Source: Siphonodentalium dalli
Lineage: Eukaryota; Mollusca; Scaphopoda; Gadilida; Siphonodentaliidae
Direction of reading: 5' to 3'
Length of the DNA: 64,000 bases
NCBI GenBank assembly: GCA_032622095.1
Contig: CP136064.1
Location: 248,343,827 to 248,407,826 of the forward strand
The notes under the pieces: model-generated
Databases searched by the model: none
Told to the model about the DNA's origin: nothing
Seen by the model: the letters and a program-made list of their open reading frames with translations, nothing else
Shown here: piece by piece, positions 1 through 15,300 of the stretch
How the letters are laid out: every line of letters begins with the position of its first letter
Position numbering within the stretch: position 1 is the first letter of the stretch
Translations under genes and position numbers: made by a program

Positions 1-242
1 TTTTGGTTTTTTGTTCTAAAGTTATTCATCTTTGTTTATATGAAAATGCTGATTTTTTTTTTAAATGCTTACTTTACAGTCCGTATGTCTGAGTATATCA
101 GTCACAGGTTATAGATATGCCCACACTAGGCAGTATGCCACAAGGGGGTATGTACCCGACGACAGTCCATCTCTTGTTTTTCTTATATTTACTGTAAAAC
201 ATAAATCAGTCATCAATCTGAATTTTATTTAATGATTTTCAG

Positions 243-368
243 TTGGGCTGAGTAATGATATTGATGACATGGATGTTGTCAGTGGTGATGAAGAAAGTGA
301 TGATAGTGATGCAGCAGCTGCTGAAGAGATTTTTGATGATGCCAGTTTGACATTCTCGAGACATGACG
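243..368 (+). CDS. AAMP: AAMP exon 2 (acidic N-terminal region)
   Basis: The acceptor is the AG at 241-242 after a T-rich tract. The exon begins with the last two bases of a split codon and encodes an Asp/Glu-rich segment ([18 protein letters not shown]) followed by SLTFSRHD. The frame into exon 3 works only if the exon ends at 368, before GCAAGT. This makes intron 2 a GC-AG intron. The nearby GT at 373-374 would shift the frame. Confidence 0.9.
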
Positions 369-3300
369 GCAAGTATATCTCAGAAACATGATAGTAAACC
401 TGCTTTCAGTTCTGGAAAATTATGTAATATAAACAATTAACATGTAAATATAACATTTTGTTATATGTATTGAATCGTAATTGAGACAACATTGCCAGTT
501 ACCATTTTATGTGGAACTACCGATATCTTTTTTTATTTTGATTTGAAAATGAATGCAAAATTTTCAACAAACAGATGCAGGGTTTAACCCTTTTATGACG
601 GGTGCTATGCTTGTGCAGTATTAAAGATCCGGTGCCAATGCATTCTCTTATATATACAAGTCTGCCATAGGAAGCCTCGCATATATAAGAGAATGCACTG
701 ACTTACAAGGTCAAGGTAAATATTGTCAGTCCAATGTTTTCTCTTATATATGCAAGGCTCCCAATGGGAGAATCAATTTATAGCATTATACGACGAAACA
801 GCTGCTTTTACGAGAATCAGACTGAGAGTCAAGATTCTCATTCTCATCAGATTTTAAGCCCTTAGCCCTTTCAGTGCCAGGGGCCGATCTCATCGGGTCT
901 AATTTACAGTCTGTAAAATCGGCCCTAAAAAATTAAAAAAAAAAAATGTCAGTTAAAGAATATAAGAAAAAATGATTAAAATTGTAAAAAATTGTAAAAA
1001 ATAATAAGAAATGATGAAAAATTGTTAGGCCAATGCATTCTCTTATATATGCGAGGCGACCTATGGTCGACTCGCATATATAAGAGAATGCATTGGCACA
1101 GGGTATATGGGTTGATACAAAAATCGGACTTGGCACTCAAAGGGTTAAATGATGATTCTTACCATGGAATTTTCTTATAGCAATTCTTCTTTGAAACTGA
1201 ATCCCATGGTCCAATAAAAGGTTCTCTTCGAAAATTATTATATTTCCAGAGTTGTAAGTGTTGTCATTAGTCATGTGAGGTTCGCTGACCAAGAAATTGT
1301 TGCTCTGTGAAGCATAAACAGTCCATATCATCATATATAAGCCTGAGTTTAGTGTGCCTGTCATTTGCAGAATGAGGTCCCCAGAGGGTGAATTTAGTGA
1401 TTCTATCACGCACAGAAGACTAGCATTACCAACTTCACCCTCTTGAGACCTCATTCTGCATGGCCTCATCTGCAATGGGAGACATAGACTCAGATTGAAG
1501 TGCCCAAATGGTGAATATTATGATGTACACCCATGGGTAACCTCGATTATGCAATGCATCATCTGCCAATTTGGGGTTATACAGAAGCTAAACTAAAAAA
1601 GAAATAGAATCTATGTGAAGAAGATTTTAAAGAAATTTGTTAACAAAGAAACTTTCCGGAGAAGATGAGGCCTGAGCTAAGTAAGGTCCCCAGAGGGTGA
1701 ATTTAGTGATGCTAGCCCACTATGCTGGATAGAGTCACTAAATTCATCCTCATGCTGCAAATGACAGGTACCTTATTCTCAGGCCTGATCACATACAGTA
1801 ATGCTCTAATTAATCGACTCCTTAACCACAGCAGAATTATGGGTAACTTTTCAGGATTTAGTCGGAAATATGGCTTGTTGCCATTCATTGGAAAGCCCTC
1901 CGATGAATGGCAACAAGCCATATTTCCGACTAAATCCTGAAAAGTTACCCATAATTCTGCTGTGGTTAAGGAGTCGATTAATTAGAGCATTACTGTACTG
2001 GATGTCTTAGTTCTCATTTCAGGATTTAGTCGGAAATATGGCTTGTTGCCATTCATCGGAAAGCTCTCGGCGAGAGCTTTCCGATGAATGGCAACAAGCC
2101 ATATTTCCGACTAAATCCTGAAAAGTTACCCATAATTCTGCTGTGGTTAAGGAGTCGATTCATTAGAGAATTACTGTACTGGATGTCTTAGTTCTCATTT
2201 CAATTTCCGTTTCAGATTCTGTCTTTTGTGTGAGTGTCGATCCTTGTTCCAGTGACTTGGCAGTGACTGGTGGCCAGGATAACAAAGCTTTTGTCTGGAA
2301 AATCAGCACTGGTGAAATACTCTTTGAATGTACAGGTATAACTGAGCAGCGACGAAATATTACTGTATACATCCATCCATAAGCCCATCCCTGAGGATAA
2401 GCCCAGTCTATGTTTTTGCTCTCAACAAATTCATGGGGTGCCTCGTAGATAAGCCCACTCCCATTTTTAGAACTTAAGAGGGCGAGAATACTTTATGTCT
2501 GGTTAACTCTGAATGAAGATGACAAAAATTCATGCACAAAACTAGCATTACTCCAGCTGATTTCCAATGCAAACTCTTTAATACTACCTGCCCCATTGTG
2601 ATTCACAAAATGCTGTATTTCTTTATATAACATGATCATTGTGTCTTGTTTTAAATATTTATTCTTTAAACATAATAAAACACGAAACATATTAATTTCA
2701 TTAAATAAAATAAGATACATAATGATTCATATAAAACACGACATTAGATTAGCACAAAAGTGATAAAAACTCTCTTTATTTTTACAGTGTCATGAAAGGA
2801 CTAAACACAGTGGCAATACATTCTATGATTTCAAGGAGTTTTTTCAAGACGTGTAGTCTTCGTTTATATGTATTTCAATTATTTAATGAGGGACTTTGAT
2901 CATTGAAATGAGATGAACGTGATTAATTTACTAGCCCTGAACATTTTCCTGCAAAAAATAAGACTCCTTCTGTACTTGTTTTAAAGGGGTACTGTACACT
3001 AAATCCGGCCATTTATGGGACCATCTCCTTTTATACTCATCAGAATATATATAACAAATGAATGAATTTGAGCCATGGAAGAAAACGAGTTTATGACTTG
3101 AGTCATAAACTCATTTTATTATTCTCGAGTTTCGGAAGGTATCGGAAGGTGGGGGATGTCGGGCGTGAGATCGTTAGAGTGATAACTCAAACGATTTAAT
3201 TGTTATTTGGTATGTGGATCTGTTGTAACAATATCTAGCTTGAGCTCCAAAACCAGGTTTGTCCAATCTTGTATACAAAAGTTATGGGCCTTAGTTTGTC

Positions 3301-6300
3301 TATTTTAGGTGTTAGCATGATAGCTCAAACAACCTTTGATCGATTTCAACGATATTCGGTATGTGAGTCTTGGATCACCTCTAGATGGGAGCTATCGAAT
3401 ATGAAAATATTTCAATGAAAAACATGGCTGCCGGCAGCCATCTTGGATTTCACTCTTTACATTCACTAAATCCTTTAGCACACCCTACATAGAATACTCC
3501 TCTTCCAATCATCACAAAACTTCATATGGAACCTGAAGGTGACCTCTAGATGGGTGCCTACCATTTTCCCGAATTCTGTTAAAAAACATGGCACCTTACA
3601 GGTCACATTTCTCATCCAATCGTCACTAAACTTCATATGGATCTTCAGGGTGACCTCTAGATGGGAGCCTCCATTTTTAGCTGAAATATGTTTAAAAATA
3701 TGGTCACCAGAGCTGTTAAGTTTCACGGATTGTCCGTGAGACTCCCTGATAGTCACAGCAATTCCGCAAATACGGATAACCCCCAATTTCTCCCGTATTC
3801 AGCAAAACACGGCATTCAGATTCCATAAAAAAAACAATGTTATTTTATTTTTTAAATATTCCTGCTTTTTGCAGAGAGGGGTTTCCTTATTTCCAGTACC
3901 GTAAATACCCACACATGAACATTCACAGAATGCACAGTCGGTAGCTTTTGATGTTCCCTCTGATTGAAGATTGATCAGTGGTGAACTGTGACTGATATTA
4001 ATTTATTTTCACACTCTGGTGAAGCCACACGTATAAAGGGTGTTGTTATAGTATACACTACATATAATCACAAGTGTGCAGCTGTTTTGTAAGGCCCCAT
4101 TGATAATCATTTCTAAGTAATGGATTAGTGGTATGCATTGCGAACAGAATGTGTCCATTTCGATTGCGGGTAAAACTGTAAGACGGGTCAATTTGTACTT
4201 TCGGTTTCACGCATTTGTAACTCGGGTTCGTTTTTACTTATTTTAAACGAAGTTTCTACTTAAAATTTGTCAATAAATGGCGGAATGTGTCCATTTCTTT
4301 TGGGGTTAAACTGTAAGACCAGTCCATTTTGTAGTTTATTCCAATTTTGTACTTTCGGTTTCTCTTCTACAAACGGTGGTTGTCTCTCAATCAACACAGG
4401 TGGAATTTCTGGTTTGAACCAAAAATTAGGTGGTTGCAGTTAACAAGTGATCATCCATTGCAGGTGATATATTGAATAAACCAGCCGGTGAACAGGAAAT
4501 GCGGTCGCAAATTAGGATTGCTATTTTCAAAACTTAACATGTCTGATGGTCACCAATAATTCTTTTGTGACAGATCCATTCTTTCAGGCAAAAAAAATGG
4601 ATGAGTACCATCTTCCGATGTTATATAATTACCATGTTGTTTGCGTCGTTCGTAGAGCACATGAGTGTATTTTGCATTAATCTATGGCACAAATTCAAAT
4701 AAAAGGAGATGGTCTCACAAATGGCTGGATTTAGTGTACAGTCCACCTTTAACTGTTGTCTGCATACTTTTCCTGAAAACCCCTCCAATTGAGTAATAGA
4801 CTGTTCCAATGTATATTTTATAACTAATAGGAGAATCCAATTACTTGTAGTAAATAAAGTGTTAATAATTTAACTGCTCAAATAGAGGAACTGAAAGTTA
4901 ACTGAATAGTAGATTTTTAGAGGCGTATTTCAACAATAAGAATCCTACGGGGTTGATTAATCATGGCATCCCTACTTATTGTGTCAGCTTACCACATAGG
5001 GCCCTGTGAGTTAGGGATTTTCAGTTCGAATCAATTCCTGTAAGAGATTAAAAATTGCATGAAATTGTTATATCAAGTGTATCAACAGTGAAGCGGTGGA
5101 ACAGTGCAGGTCTACCTCGGGAAACACTTCAATTGGTAGCTGTCACAAACCTAAAACCTCTTAATAATCATTGCCAATGGATTTATATATATGGAGACTT
5201 GTGAGGTTTGCCAAATGAGTTTGACTGTTAAGCCCTTGTGACATTCAACTCCTGAAATCCCGAGGTTATGTTGGGTTTCTGTCATCCTGCATTCTTACTG
5301 AGATTATAACAAATTCAATAATTGGACAGTCTATTTATGGATCATTTGTGATCATTATATATATGTGCATGTGTTCGCTTTTATCATGAAGATTCTTAGC
5401 ACAAGAGCAATGTTGTAACTACTCTGTAGTCAAATTGAACCCATAGGAATGCACTTGAGAGAACAGACTCAATAAAATTCGAATCGGGGCAGCCGATTTT
5501 GTATCAAATCAGACAAACTATTCTAGATTGCATCAAATCAAATAGATTTGCAGGGCCCTATTACCACATTTTGTTAATTTTTAACAGGACACAAGGATTC
5601 CGTAACATCTGTGGCATTCAGCTCCGATGGAGCTTACGTTGCTACAGGTGATCTCAACGGTCTCATACAAGTATGGCAGGTGTCAACTAAAGAAGCTGTT
5701 TGGTCGTTCGAAGGATCAGATGTTGAGGTATGCAGTTAAAAATCTTAATCTGAATGAGTTTTATGGTATCAGGTATTATGTGGGCAAGCCTGATTATATT
5801 GTGTCTGTCATTTGCAGAATGAGGGTGAATTTGGTTACGCTATCCCACACAGCAGTCTAGCATCACTACATTCACCCTCTGGTGGCCTCATCTTCTATGG
5901 AAAGTTTCTTTATTATCAAATTTCTATAGAAAGATTCTATTTCTATTTTAGTTTAGTTTCTCTGTATCCCCAAATTGGCAGATGAGTGAGATGACACATT
6001 GCATAATCGAGGTTCCCAACAATCACAACATTCACCATTTGGGAACTTCAATCTGAGTCTATGTCTCCCACAGCAGATGAGGCCTAGCTGAATGAGGTCC
6101 CCAGAGAGTGAATTTGGTGATGCTAGCCCATTGTGCGGGATAGCGTCACTAAATTCACCCTCTGGGGACCTAATTCTGCAAATAACTGACACACTATAAT
6201 CAGGCTAATATGTGGGTGGGGAAAGGATTTTTCACTGCTCAGCAATTTCTATTTCACAAAGGCATAAATAATATCTTTTGTTAGTATGTTTAGTTTAAAG

Positions 6301-9300
6301 GCGCATTTAATTTTAGAACCCTCAGATAATTTTATATAAATTATATGCCATATTATATATCGTTTGAAAGAGGAAGCTCCAAAACATTGTATTGTCAACT
6401 TATTCAGTGCTGCAATAAACTGAGAATGTGTTGTTTTTGTTGAGATATCGACTTGTGTCCTGTGCTCAAGTTTCATTATTTTCAATGGAAGGTGATTAAC
6501 TCTATATCTTAAGATATTAAAATACAGTTACAGTTTGAATTCAGTTGCATTCTGGGAGCCATAACGGGAGGGGAATCTTTCTATGATTTCAGCTGTTTTC
6601 GATTTCTCTATGGGCATCTTCTGAGACACAGACGTTTCAAATGGTGATGAATTATAGTATTTTAATCATATTTTATGGCATAGGTTGTTATTAAAACCAA
6701 ATATAAAGGCACTATAAATAAATTAATTGGTGACTCGAAAATTAAATGGGCCTTATTATATGGTCGTTGAACTTATTATCTGAACATTTCCCACCTATGA
6801 ATATGAAACATTCTGCTCTTGTATTATCTGTTTTCTGTCAGTCTGCTTTTATTACCTGAATACCCCTCTAAATTAATAATAGACATTCCTAAAGTATACT
6901 TTTATAACAGAATAGGAGAATCCATTTAGCTTAGAAGGGGTTAAATTGGGGTTTAATTGCCCTTTCTGTACTAAATGGATTCTCACAAAAGTGTACAACA
7001 GAATTGTCTATTATTCATTTGGATTGATGTTAAGGTGGTTGACTTTGGTCGTTTGTTGAACTTATTATCTAAACATATCCCACCAATAAATATGAATTCT
7101 TCTGCACTTGTATTATCTTTTTGGTTCTCTGCCGTCTGCTTTTATTACCTGAACATTAACTCAAAATCAATAATAAACCATCCCGGTGTATACCTTTATA
7201 ACTGAATGGGAGAATACATTCAGTATAGAAAGGGTTAAGGGAGGTCAGGGTAATATAAGATGAGTGAGTACTGCAGCACCCCTTTTGACTGATGGGACGT
7301 TCCGAAGTATAATAGGTGATTGAACTGCTCCAAAGGATAGCTCAGAGTTATTAGATATCGATTTCTGAAATCTATTTTTGTTCACCTTCGAGAATTATTA
7401 GTGGCCCAGTAAACCGTCGATGAGCCGACAGTCTCAGACCAAATTGCGGATGAAGATGGATAACTCTAAAATCAAGAGGCTTTGTGTTGATAATAAGGCC
7501 AAATTCATCGAACAACATGTTGATAAAATACCACATTTCGGGCAATTTTATACTACAGTTGACAATGGTTAGCATTATTTTTGGGCAATTAATCGATTCT
7601 GATAACTGAAGCGCCATTTCTAAAAAGTTGTTGTTGGAATCTGATTATATGGGGACCATCGAATCGAATTGAGTACCTTTAAAATATAACAAGTGTTACA
7701 GAAGATCAAATTTTGAATAGTACTAGTAAGGAAATAAATTAAATCGCATGTGCTGGTATTGATAGTCTTCCATCACATTTCCTTGCAGTGGCTGACCTGG
7801 CATCCGTCCTCTAATGTCTTGTTCAGTGGCACAGTAGATGGTGATTGGTGGATGTGGAAGATACCTGGTAATGATTGTAAAAGTTTTCAGGGCTTTGGAT
7901 CAGGTGCTGCGACTAATGTCCTGTTCCCTGATGGTATGTGTTAAGATCTGCTTACAACTGACTGTAATTAACCACTATTTCATTTCTCTTTCTTCGATGA
8001 AACATAAGGCTGGACATTGGACAAATGTTTTTAGGAGGGCCATTTTTATGTTTACCCATACCATAGTATGGTAAACATAATGTCGACGTCCGGATTGACC
8101 ACTCGTCGTGTGTCCGTCCGTCCGTCCGTCCGTCCGTCTGTCTGTCTGTCTGTCTGTATGTCTGTCTGTCCGTGGACACTTTACGCATGGTGAGATAACT
8201 CAAAAATTTTCTATCCGATCGGAACCAAATTTTGTATGTGAGTTTCTCAGACCAAAATACAGATCGAGTTTAAATATGGGTTTGATCCGAATTTTTTTTA
8301 CGGAGATATGGCCCTTTTTCGACCTCGAATTCACGCATGCTGTCATAACTCGAACAATTTTTATCTGATCGGAACCAAATTTGGTATGCGAGTTTCAGAG
8401 CCCAAAATACAGATCGAGTTCGAATATGGGTTTGATCCGATTTATTTTAAAGGAGTTATGACCCTTTTTTCAAAAATAAAATTAAAAAAACAAAAATCCG
8501 ATGCTAAAACCGAAGTATATTTTGTCCGATTGTGTTCATATTTGATATGTAGGTTTATGATGACATGCCCCTCATCTGTATAGTTTTTGGTATTGATTGG
8601 TTGATCGGTTTAGAAAATAATTAACCCTTTATACACATGCTATCCAATGCAATAAGTTGAACATATTTCTTCTGATCTGCCTCATTTTTCCGCCAAGGAG
8701 AAGCCCTTCAACTGAACTATATGGATTATTATCCTCGGCCTTGTGTTATCAGGAGGGTTAAAATTTATTGTCCGTTTATTAGCCTACTCCGGTCAATCAG
8801 CGACTCCGGTCAATCAGTGCTCGGATTAGCTCACGCATGAATGCGTCCCGTGCAAATCTCGCGCTCTTAACAATTCATCTAGCCAGTTTTATTTCTCTCC
8901 TTGGACCTATCAGACGTGGTTTTAACTAAAGGAAGTATTTCTCTATTGCGAGTTTATCAACTCAATATTTATTGTTGATCACAAACTTGCAATTTATCCG
9001 TTGCTTACCCGGTCGTTTCATATTTATAAGTTCGCGCAGAAACTCTTCGTTTCATAGTATGCGCAACGCTATTTATAAATATTCCGTGTTTTTATCGACC
9101 CATTTTATCTCAAAAAAAAAAAAATTTGGAATCGACAAAATCACGTTGTGAACTTCGCCATTGATGGCCATTTTGACAATGACTACAGACGCACATCGTT
9201 TACTTGTAGCGAACCTATTTTGCATTATTGTGCAACATATACGGTGGCATGAATCGTCCGATTTCTGAGTCCACGTGGTACGGTATGCGAAGTCTCCTAA

Positions 9301-12300
9301 TTTCGTGCCAACTATATTTCATGATGCCGACTTCTTGCTACGTTCATTTCATGTACACTACATAATCGTATCTGCAACAGCTCTGTTATTGCGCAGAAAG
9401 TTGGCCAGGACAGAAATGTCTCCTTTGGCGATAATTTACATGTATTAATAAACAAGATAGAACTTGTAATCCAATGAAATTTCTTTTGCCTCAACTACTT
9501 CAATTGTAAGTTGAAGTTGAGCGACTGGAACTTAACCGACATTTGGTAAATGATTATCACAGAACATCATTGTACATATACAACATGTCGTTATAATTAA
9601 TTGTGCTTACCGATTAATTTTTGCATATCTTAGCTAGCCCGAATGTATTACTATTAACATGATGGCTCTTATTTGGATACTTGGAACGTCGCAAACGTTA
9701 CATCGACTTCAAGATATTTATTTGAAACTCTGACTCTGTTCTTGCGATTCCATTTCCTTTCCCTCATTGTATTATCGGAACAATCATTAGAAACAATGAG
9801 ATTATGTTTGTTATAACATATAGTATTATATGGCCTGTGTTCCAATAATGCTGTGTCTCTTGATTAGTCTCTTTCTTTACATGTCTGTCCAGTATTACTG
9901 ACAGTGTCCGCTTGCTACTAATCGTGCAACTGGTTTGATTGGGGACTAGGATTATCTGACACAAGATTGGGCACTAAGGATTTTCATTTCAAGTTCCAGG
10001 GCTCAAAATACATTTCATTTTGCGAGAATCAAATGCTGAATCATGTCAGTCATGAGGCACTGAAAATTGTAAAGTTTTGTGAGAATCATTACGGGAATCG
10101 ATTCGGTGATTCTCGTCGAATCTTGAAGCCTGAGTTCCCATTGTCGAATGGCGATCTCCATCACTTCATATCGGTACTGTCGTTATTTCGGCGACAATTG
10201 TGTCTGTTTCTTTGCAATCACTCAATGTATTTTGCAGAATGGACTTCCCTGTTCGATGACTGCACAGATATTCAAATGCAGTAGCCTGAACCTTCAGCTA
10301 TAGTTTTCTTAAATATCCAAGGATACTTCCGTCCGTGGTCAGATCTCTTTGGAGAAATTTGGGATGCGAGCCTTTGGCTGGCCTACTTGACAGTACTTGT
10401 GGCATGTCACCATATCCGTGTGACCTAGCATGGTCGCAGTGTTGAAATGATTCATTGGCTAGCCAGTGTCTCAATAAATTTTCAGTCAACAATGTTTATA
10501 CTTTTGATGATTTTGATGTTTGACATTTCCACGTGTTCACTGTAACAAATAGACAACATCTGAACTGTTATCCTCAGATATTAGTGTTTGTAGATACATT
10601 CAAATTACGAATTTAAATGATACAAAATGGTGAGCTTAAAAACATGTATGGCCAGCCATAATTGTTCCATACTAGTACAAGGGTATCAGTGCCTCAAAGG
10701 CTCAATGACATACGAACTGACTATATCAATATGGCGTAAATTTTCACTGATACCGACATACTTCTGCGCTTTCAATCCGTGAATAGTCAAGGTGAACTAC
10801 TATGCATTTATATTGTCATGTGCCCCCGATGCACTGTCAATAGCCTTTCCAACAGAGTCCATCACTTGGCTCTCTACCTTCTATTTCCACATAGAAAGAT
10901 CAAATGTCAAATAGCCTTCACTCATGTATTAAGCACAGTTACAGGAAATGCATTTATATTGCGCAGGGCCGCTGCCACTATAATTTCCATCAGAGACCAA
11001 CACATGGCTCTTTTCCTTCTATTGCCTCATATCCAATTGATTATCGGGCAAATAACAGAAAGGACAGCATTTGTATTGTCACACATATAAAGTGCAGTTA
11101 CATGAACAGTGTTTCTATTTATATTGCGCACAACCACTGCAGGCCTGCGTATTGGAGGCGAACGACGGTTCGGTTCACCTGGAGGTTGTGAAATCTAGGT
11201 CGCGTCAAAGTTGTATGTGGCTCTCGTGATACTGAATATAACAGTTTGTGTACCTATGGGTACCTAAGCACAACCAGACAACCGACAAATACGTTACGGC
11301 TTCAGATTTATTTTGCATTCGGCAGGCCTGCCAGTGCCAATTTCAAAAGAGTCCAAAACATGGCTCTTCTCTTTCTATTACTACGTATCCATGATTATCT
11401 GGTAAATAGAAAACCTATATGAATAACACAAATGAAAGCATTTGTATCATCACACATATAAAGCGCCGTTCCCAAAGAAGCCTTTATATTGTGCATGACC
11501 ACTGCCCAGTACCAGTGACTGGCGGGGTGCTACCATCGTTGATTTGGAAAACAAATCTTCAAGGGCGAATGCCACAGCTCCTGAGCCTTAGGGTGGGGAA
11601 GACTCATCATGTGCCACTAATAGCGCACCAGCCAACCAGACTTCAGTTCTTCCCAGATGTAACCGCAGCTCGAGCTCTCATTTGCTCTCGCAATTCAGAA
11701 GACGGATGTACTTGCGCCTGTATAATCATCAGTTGTGTTTTTCTCAAATTCAATGTCATTGTGGGATAGACCTCATAACATGCATGTTCCATGGCACTTT
11801 CACATTCCCATAATTTAACTGCGATGGGAACGATTTTATATATACCTTCCAATAGTTTAATATTGAATAAATGATTACTATGACCATTAGTGTAGGTAGT
11901 TAGTGACCAAAAATGCTCGGATCGATACAAGTCGGATAAAAACGCCATTTTTTAGTATCTTGTAGGACAGCATCTCTAGTCTAGGAATTTTCTCAAGAAC
12001 CAACTTTTCGACCGACGTAGAGCCGAAAATTCAACATGGCGTCCAAGATGGCCGCCGGTTTGACGGTGGCACACCTAATATATTTGCTTCTTGATTTGAT
12101 ATGGTAAACATAACGAATTCCTCAACACTATCTAATATTAGTGTTCATAGAATAACAACCGCGACTTTTAGTTGAAAAATGGCCACAATTATTCAAGATG
12201 GATGCCAAAATGGCGGCCAAAACATGAGAAATTGTTTTTTTTCCCTTATTTAAAAAAAAAATACTTTACAATTTTCGAGATAATATAAGAGAGATATCAA

Positions 12301-15300
12301 CTATGTGTTCATCATTCGATGGAATAACTTCTGTGGAAGAGCTATGCACATTAAAGGTGAAGTAGTATTGTTCGTTCTGGTATAAATGTGAGGTAGAATA
12401 TGTGCTATATAAAATAAATGAAATTATTCTCAGACTGTGTTTCATTCTGTAAATGCTTAATAACCAACCGTGAATGACCCTGATGTCATCAATTCTATTT
12501 GCGAAACTACTATATGGTTGGATCATTTGAATAAAAATTTGTATGTCGAGATGTTTACAAATAAAAAATCAATTTAGTAGTGGATTTACCACGAAATTAG
12601 GAAACACTAAATGACAGACCCCCATACCCATCAAACTCAATTTAGTTCTCAAAAACAAGAACATATGGAAGGTATTCTGCAACATATCTTCATCATCAGG
12701 CCTCGTATTCAAATTACCAATACTTAAATTCAGTGTTTTATGTTCAATTATACACAAAATGATTGAAGCGTATACCCGAAAGTATAGTTGAGTTCGGAGT
12801 AATAAATAATATTATTTCCTTGTATCATATAGTGTCCTCAATTATTTCAGCAACAGAACATGAAACACAATCATGCGAATTGCGCAGATTCAATAATATA
12901 TATGCATATGTATACTTTTGAGTGTTATATTGTTGCTGAGATATACTCCAGGGGGCATGTGGTGGGAAGATGGGATCAGTAAATTTGAAAATACACTTTG
13001 CTTTAATAAACTGAATTGAACAATTCACTACTCAGTGAGTAGTACTCACAACCACATCTGCACAACTCCGTACATGGAAGTTTGCTTTTTGAACATTTAC
13101 ACCTGGAACAAACCGATTTCAAACCAATTTAATCAATTCGGTGCACACTCTAGCCACTTCTGGGGTTGTCAACCATACAAGAACAAAAGAATCGTCACAC
13201 TGGGGGGAAAACTGTTTCACCAGAATCGATTCTATCACCCTTCCGGTTTCGTCTCTATCAATTAAGTTCCGACTCTTTCGCGGTTTGTTAAAAAATATTC
13301 AAAGTTTTGATAGGCTGTTTATACACTGAATATCAATACAGAAAGTATTCTCCAATAACAACCGACAGATTAGGTCTATGTGCGTGCTTATTGTTGATAG
13401 CAATGCAATAGCTGCTTGTGGTGCACATTTAGAGACGTGCATTTGTGTGTATTTCCCACGAGAATTAAGCAACAGTTTGATGCTCAGCCTTTCAGCCTCA
13501 TCACATTTAAATTGGGCTGGAACTTGTTAGGTTTTATGATCGAACATTATAGGTTATTATAATGTCCTGGTGTTCGATCACATAATGAGACATGTTCCAG
13601 CCAACGAAAAGTATCAAGGTCGATAAACTTATCATCAAATTGCTGCTTAATTTACATAGGAAATGCACAAAAACGCATTATGCCTCAAAGTGTGCACAAA
13701 AATAGCTGATTTCGCATTATTATCATCATCAATAAGCACGAGCAAAGACCTAATCTACGGATATTTGTTTAGAAAATAGTTCTGTTTTTATATTTAGTGT
13801 ATAAATGGCGGTCAAAACTTTGAAAACAGTTGTGTTTAATCGCGAAAGAGTCGGGCCTTAGTTCGATAGAGACAAAACCGAAAAGGCGATAGAATCGATT
13901 CTTGTGAAACAGTTTCCCTCCAGTGAGTCTAGTGCTGGAAACTTTGCATCTATTATGGGGCTTACAGTCCATATACCAGCCTGATGTATACTAGTAGCAC
14001 AATTTCTTTGGTGGTAACTGTTCATGTGCACAGCCTTTGCTGAACATTTCATTTCTATCTTCATTAACTGAGGTCAGGTTCGCAGATTTGTCATAAACAA
14101 TCACGACGAAATGCTAAATACACTCAAATAGTGGTGATGGAACATCAAGTACCACAAAAGGATTCCTCGTAATTGACATCAAGCATTCTGTTAGCTCTGG
14201 GTAAGCTTTTCAAGCATCCCAAAATGTGCGCTTACCATTACCAAAGAAAAAGAAAGTTGAGTCGCATCCTGATATCACATGGAAATGATGAAATATTGGA
14301 AGCACAGTTGAATTTTCTGAGCCCAATTGAATTGTACATATCAACTATGTTGCGGATGGGACCTAGACTTGTCGAAAGACACAGTTCCAAATATTTGCAT
14401 TGGAGTAGTAGCTTAGCATGCAGATGTCACACTAGAATCACGGTAATATCCTTGTAAAAATCCTTGAACAATAATCGATAAATAATGAGTTTGTAGCATA
14501 TGAGATATATGTCCGACTAATCTACTGTCAGCATCTTCATATGTGCATCCAAAGAGAATAGGTTCCAAATTAGGACCGCATTATCATCCTCCGTTGTGAA
14601 GATGGTTTTCCTTGGTAGGGTTTCCAATTTAAAGAGACATTCATTGACCAATGCAAACAATACTTGCTTGTTGGTGGTGTTTCTTAGAAAGTCATTCCAA
14701 TTCGGTGGAATTTTTGTGATAAGCCCCCACCTTCCTTACATCGAATGCCACAACCACGTTTCTCTCATATTCCTGTTTTGATACTAACCTATATTTACCT
14801 GTCCAAAAACCAAGTCAATTCTTCTACTATCTGGGAGCTGCATCATAACATATGGAATAAACGTTGTGCTGATATACATTGAGAAGGTATGCCCGACTTC
14901 AGGTCTCAGTAAGTTATCAGAGCACCCCCATCGAACACCTTACACTCGACCTTTGGATTTGGCTCTGCAGTGTCTATGTAGTTTCAATCGGATGGGACCT
15001 TCATGCAGCTTAGGATGTCACATTTATTACCGCCCCTGATTTCGCCCACTTTCGATATAGATGGGGGAACCACTGGTTTTCGTGTGAGAAGAACATATAT
15101 TTCATATGCTACAAACCGATAATTCTTCGATTATTGTTCACACTGTTGACACATATATTATCGTGGTCATGTTAGGACATCTGTATGCTATGCTTTTTCA
15201 ATGCAAACATTTGAAACTATTTGTCTTTCGAGAAGTCTAAACCCCATGTTACATACAACATAGTTGATACTTGCAATTCAATGGGCTAAAACAAATTCAA

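Noticed and set aside
8108-8368. Open frame with [15 protein letters not shown]-type peptide
   Set aside because: The peptide is translated GTCC/GTCT microsatellite plus repeat modules; the same text recurs at 58786 in other frames. Not a gene.
9967-10284. 105-codon ORF inside DIRS-A
   Set aside because: No motif recognised and no supporting neighbours; kept only as unassigned interior sequence.
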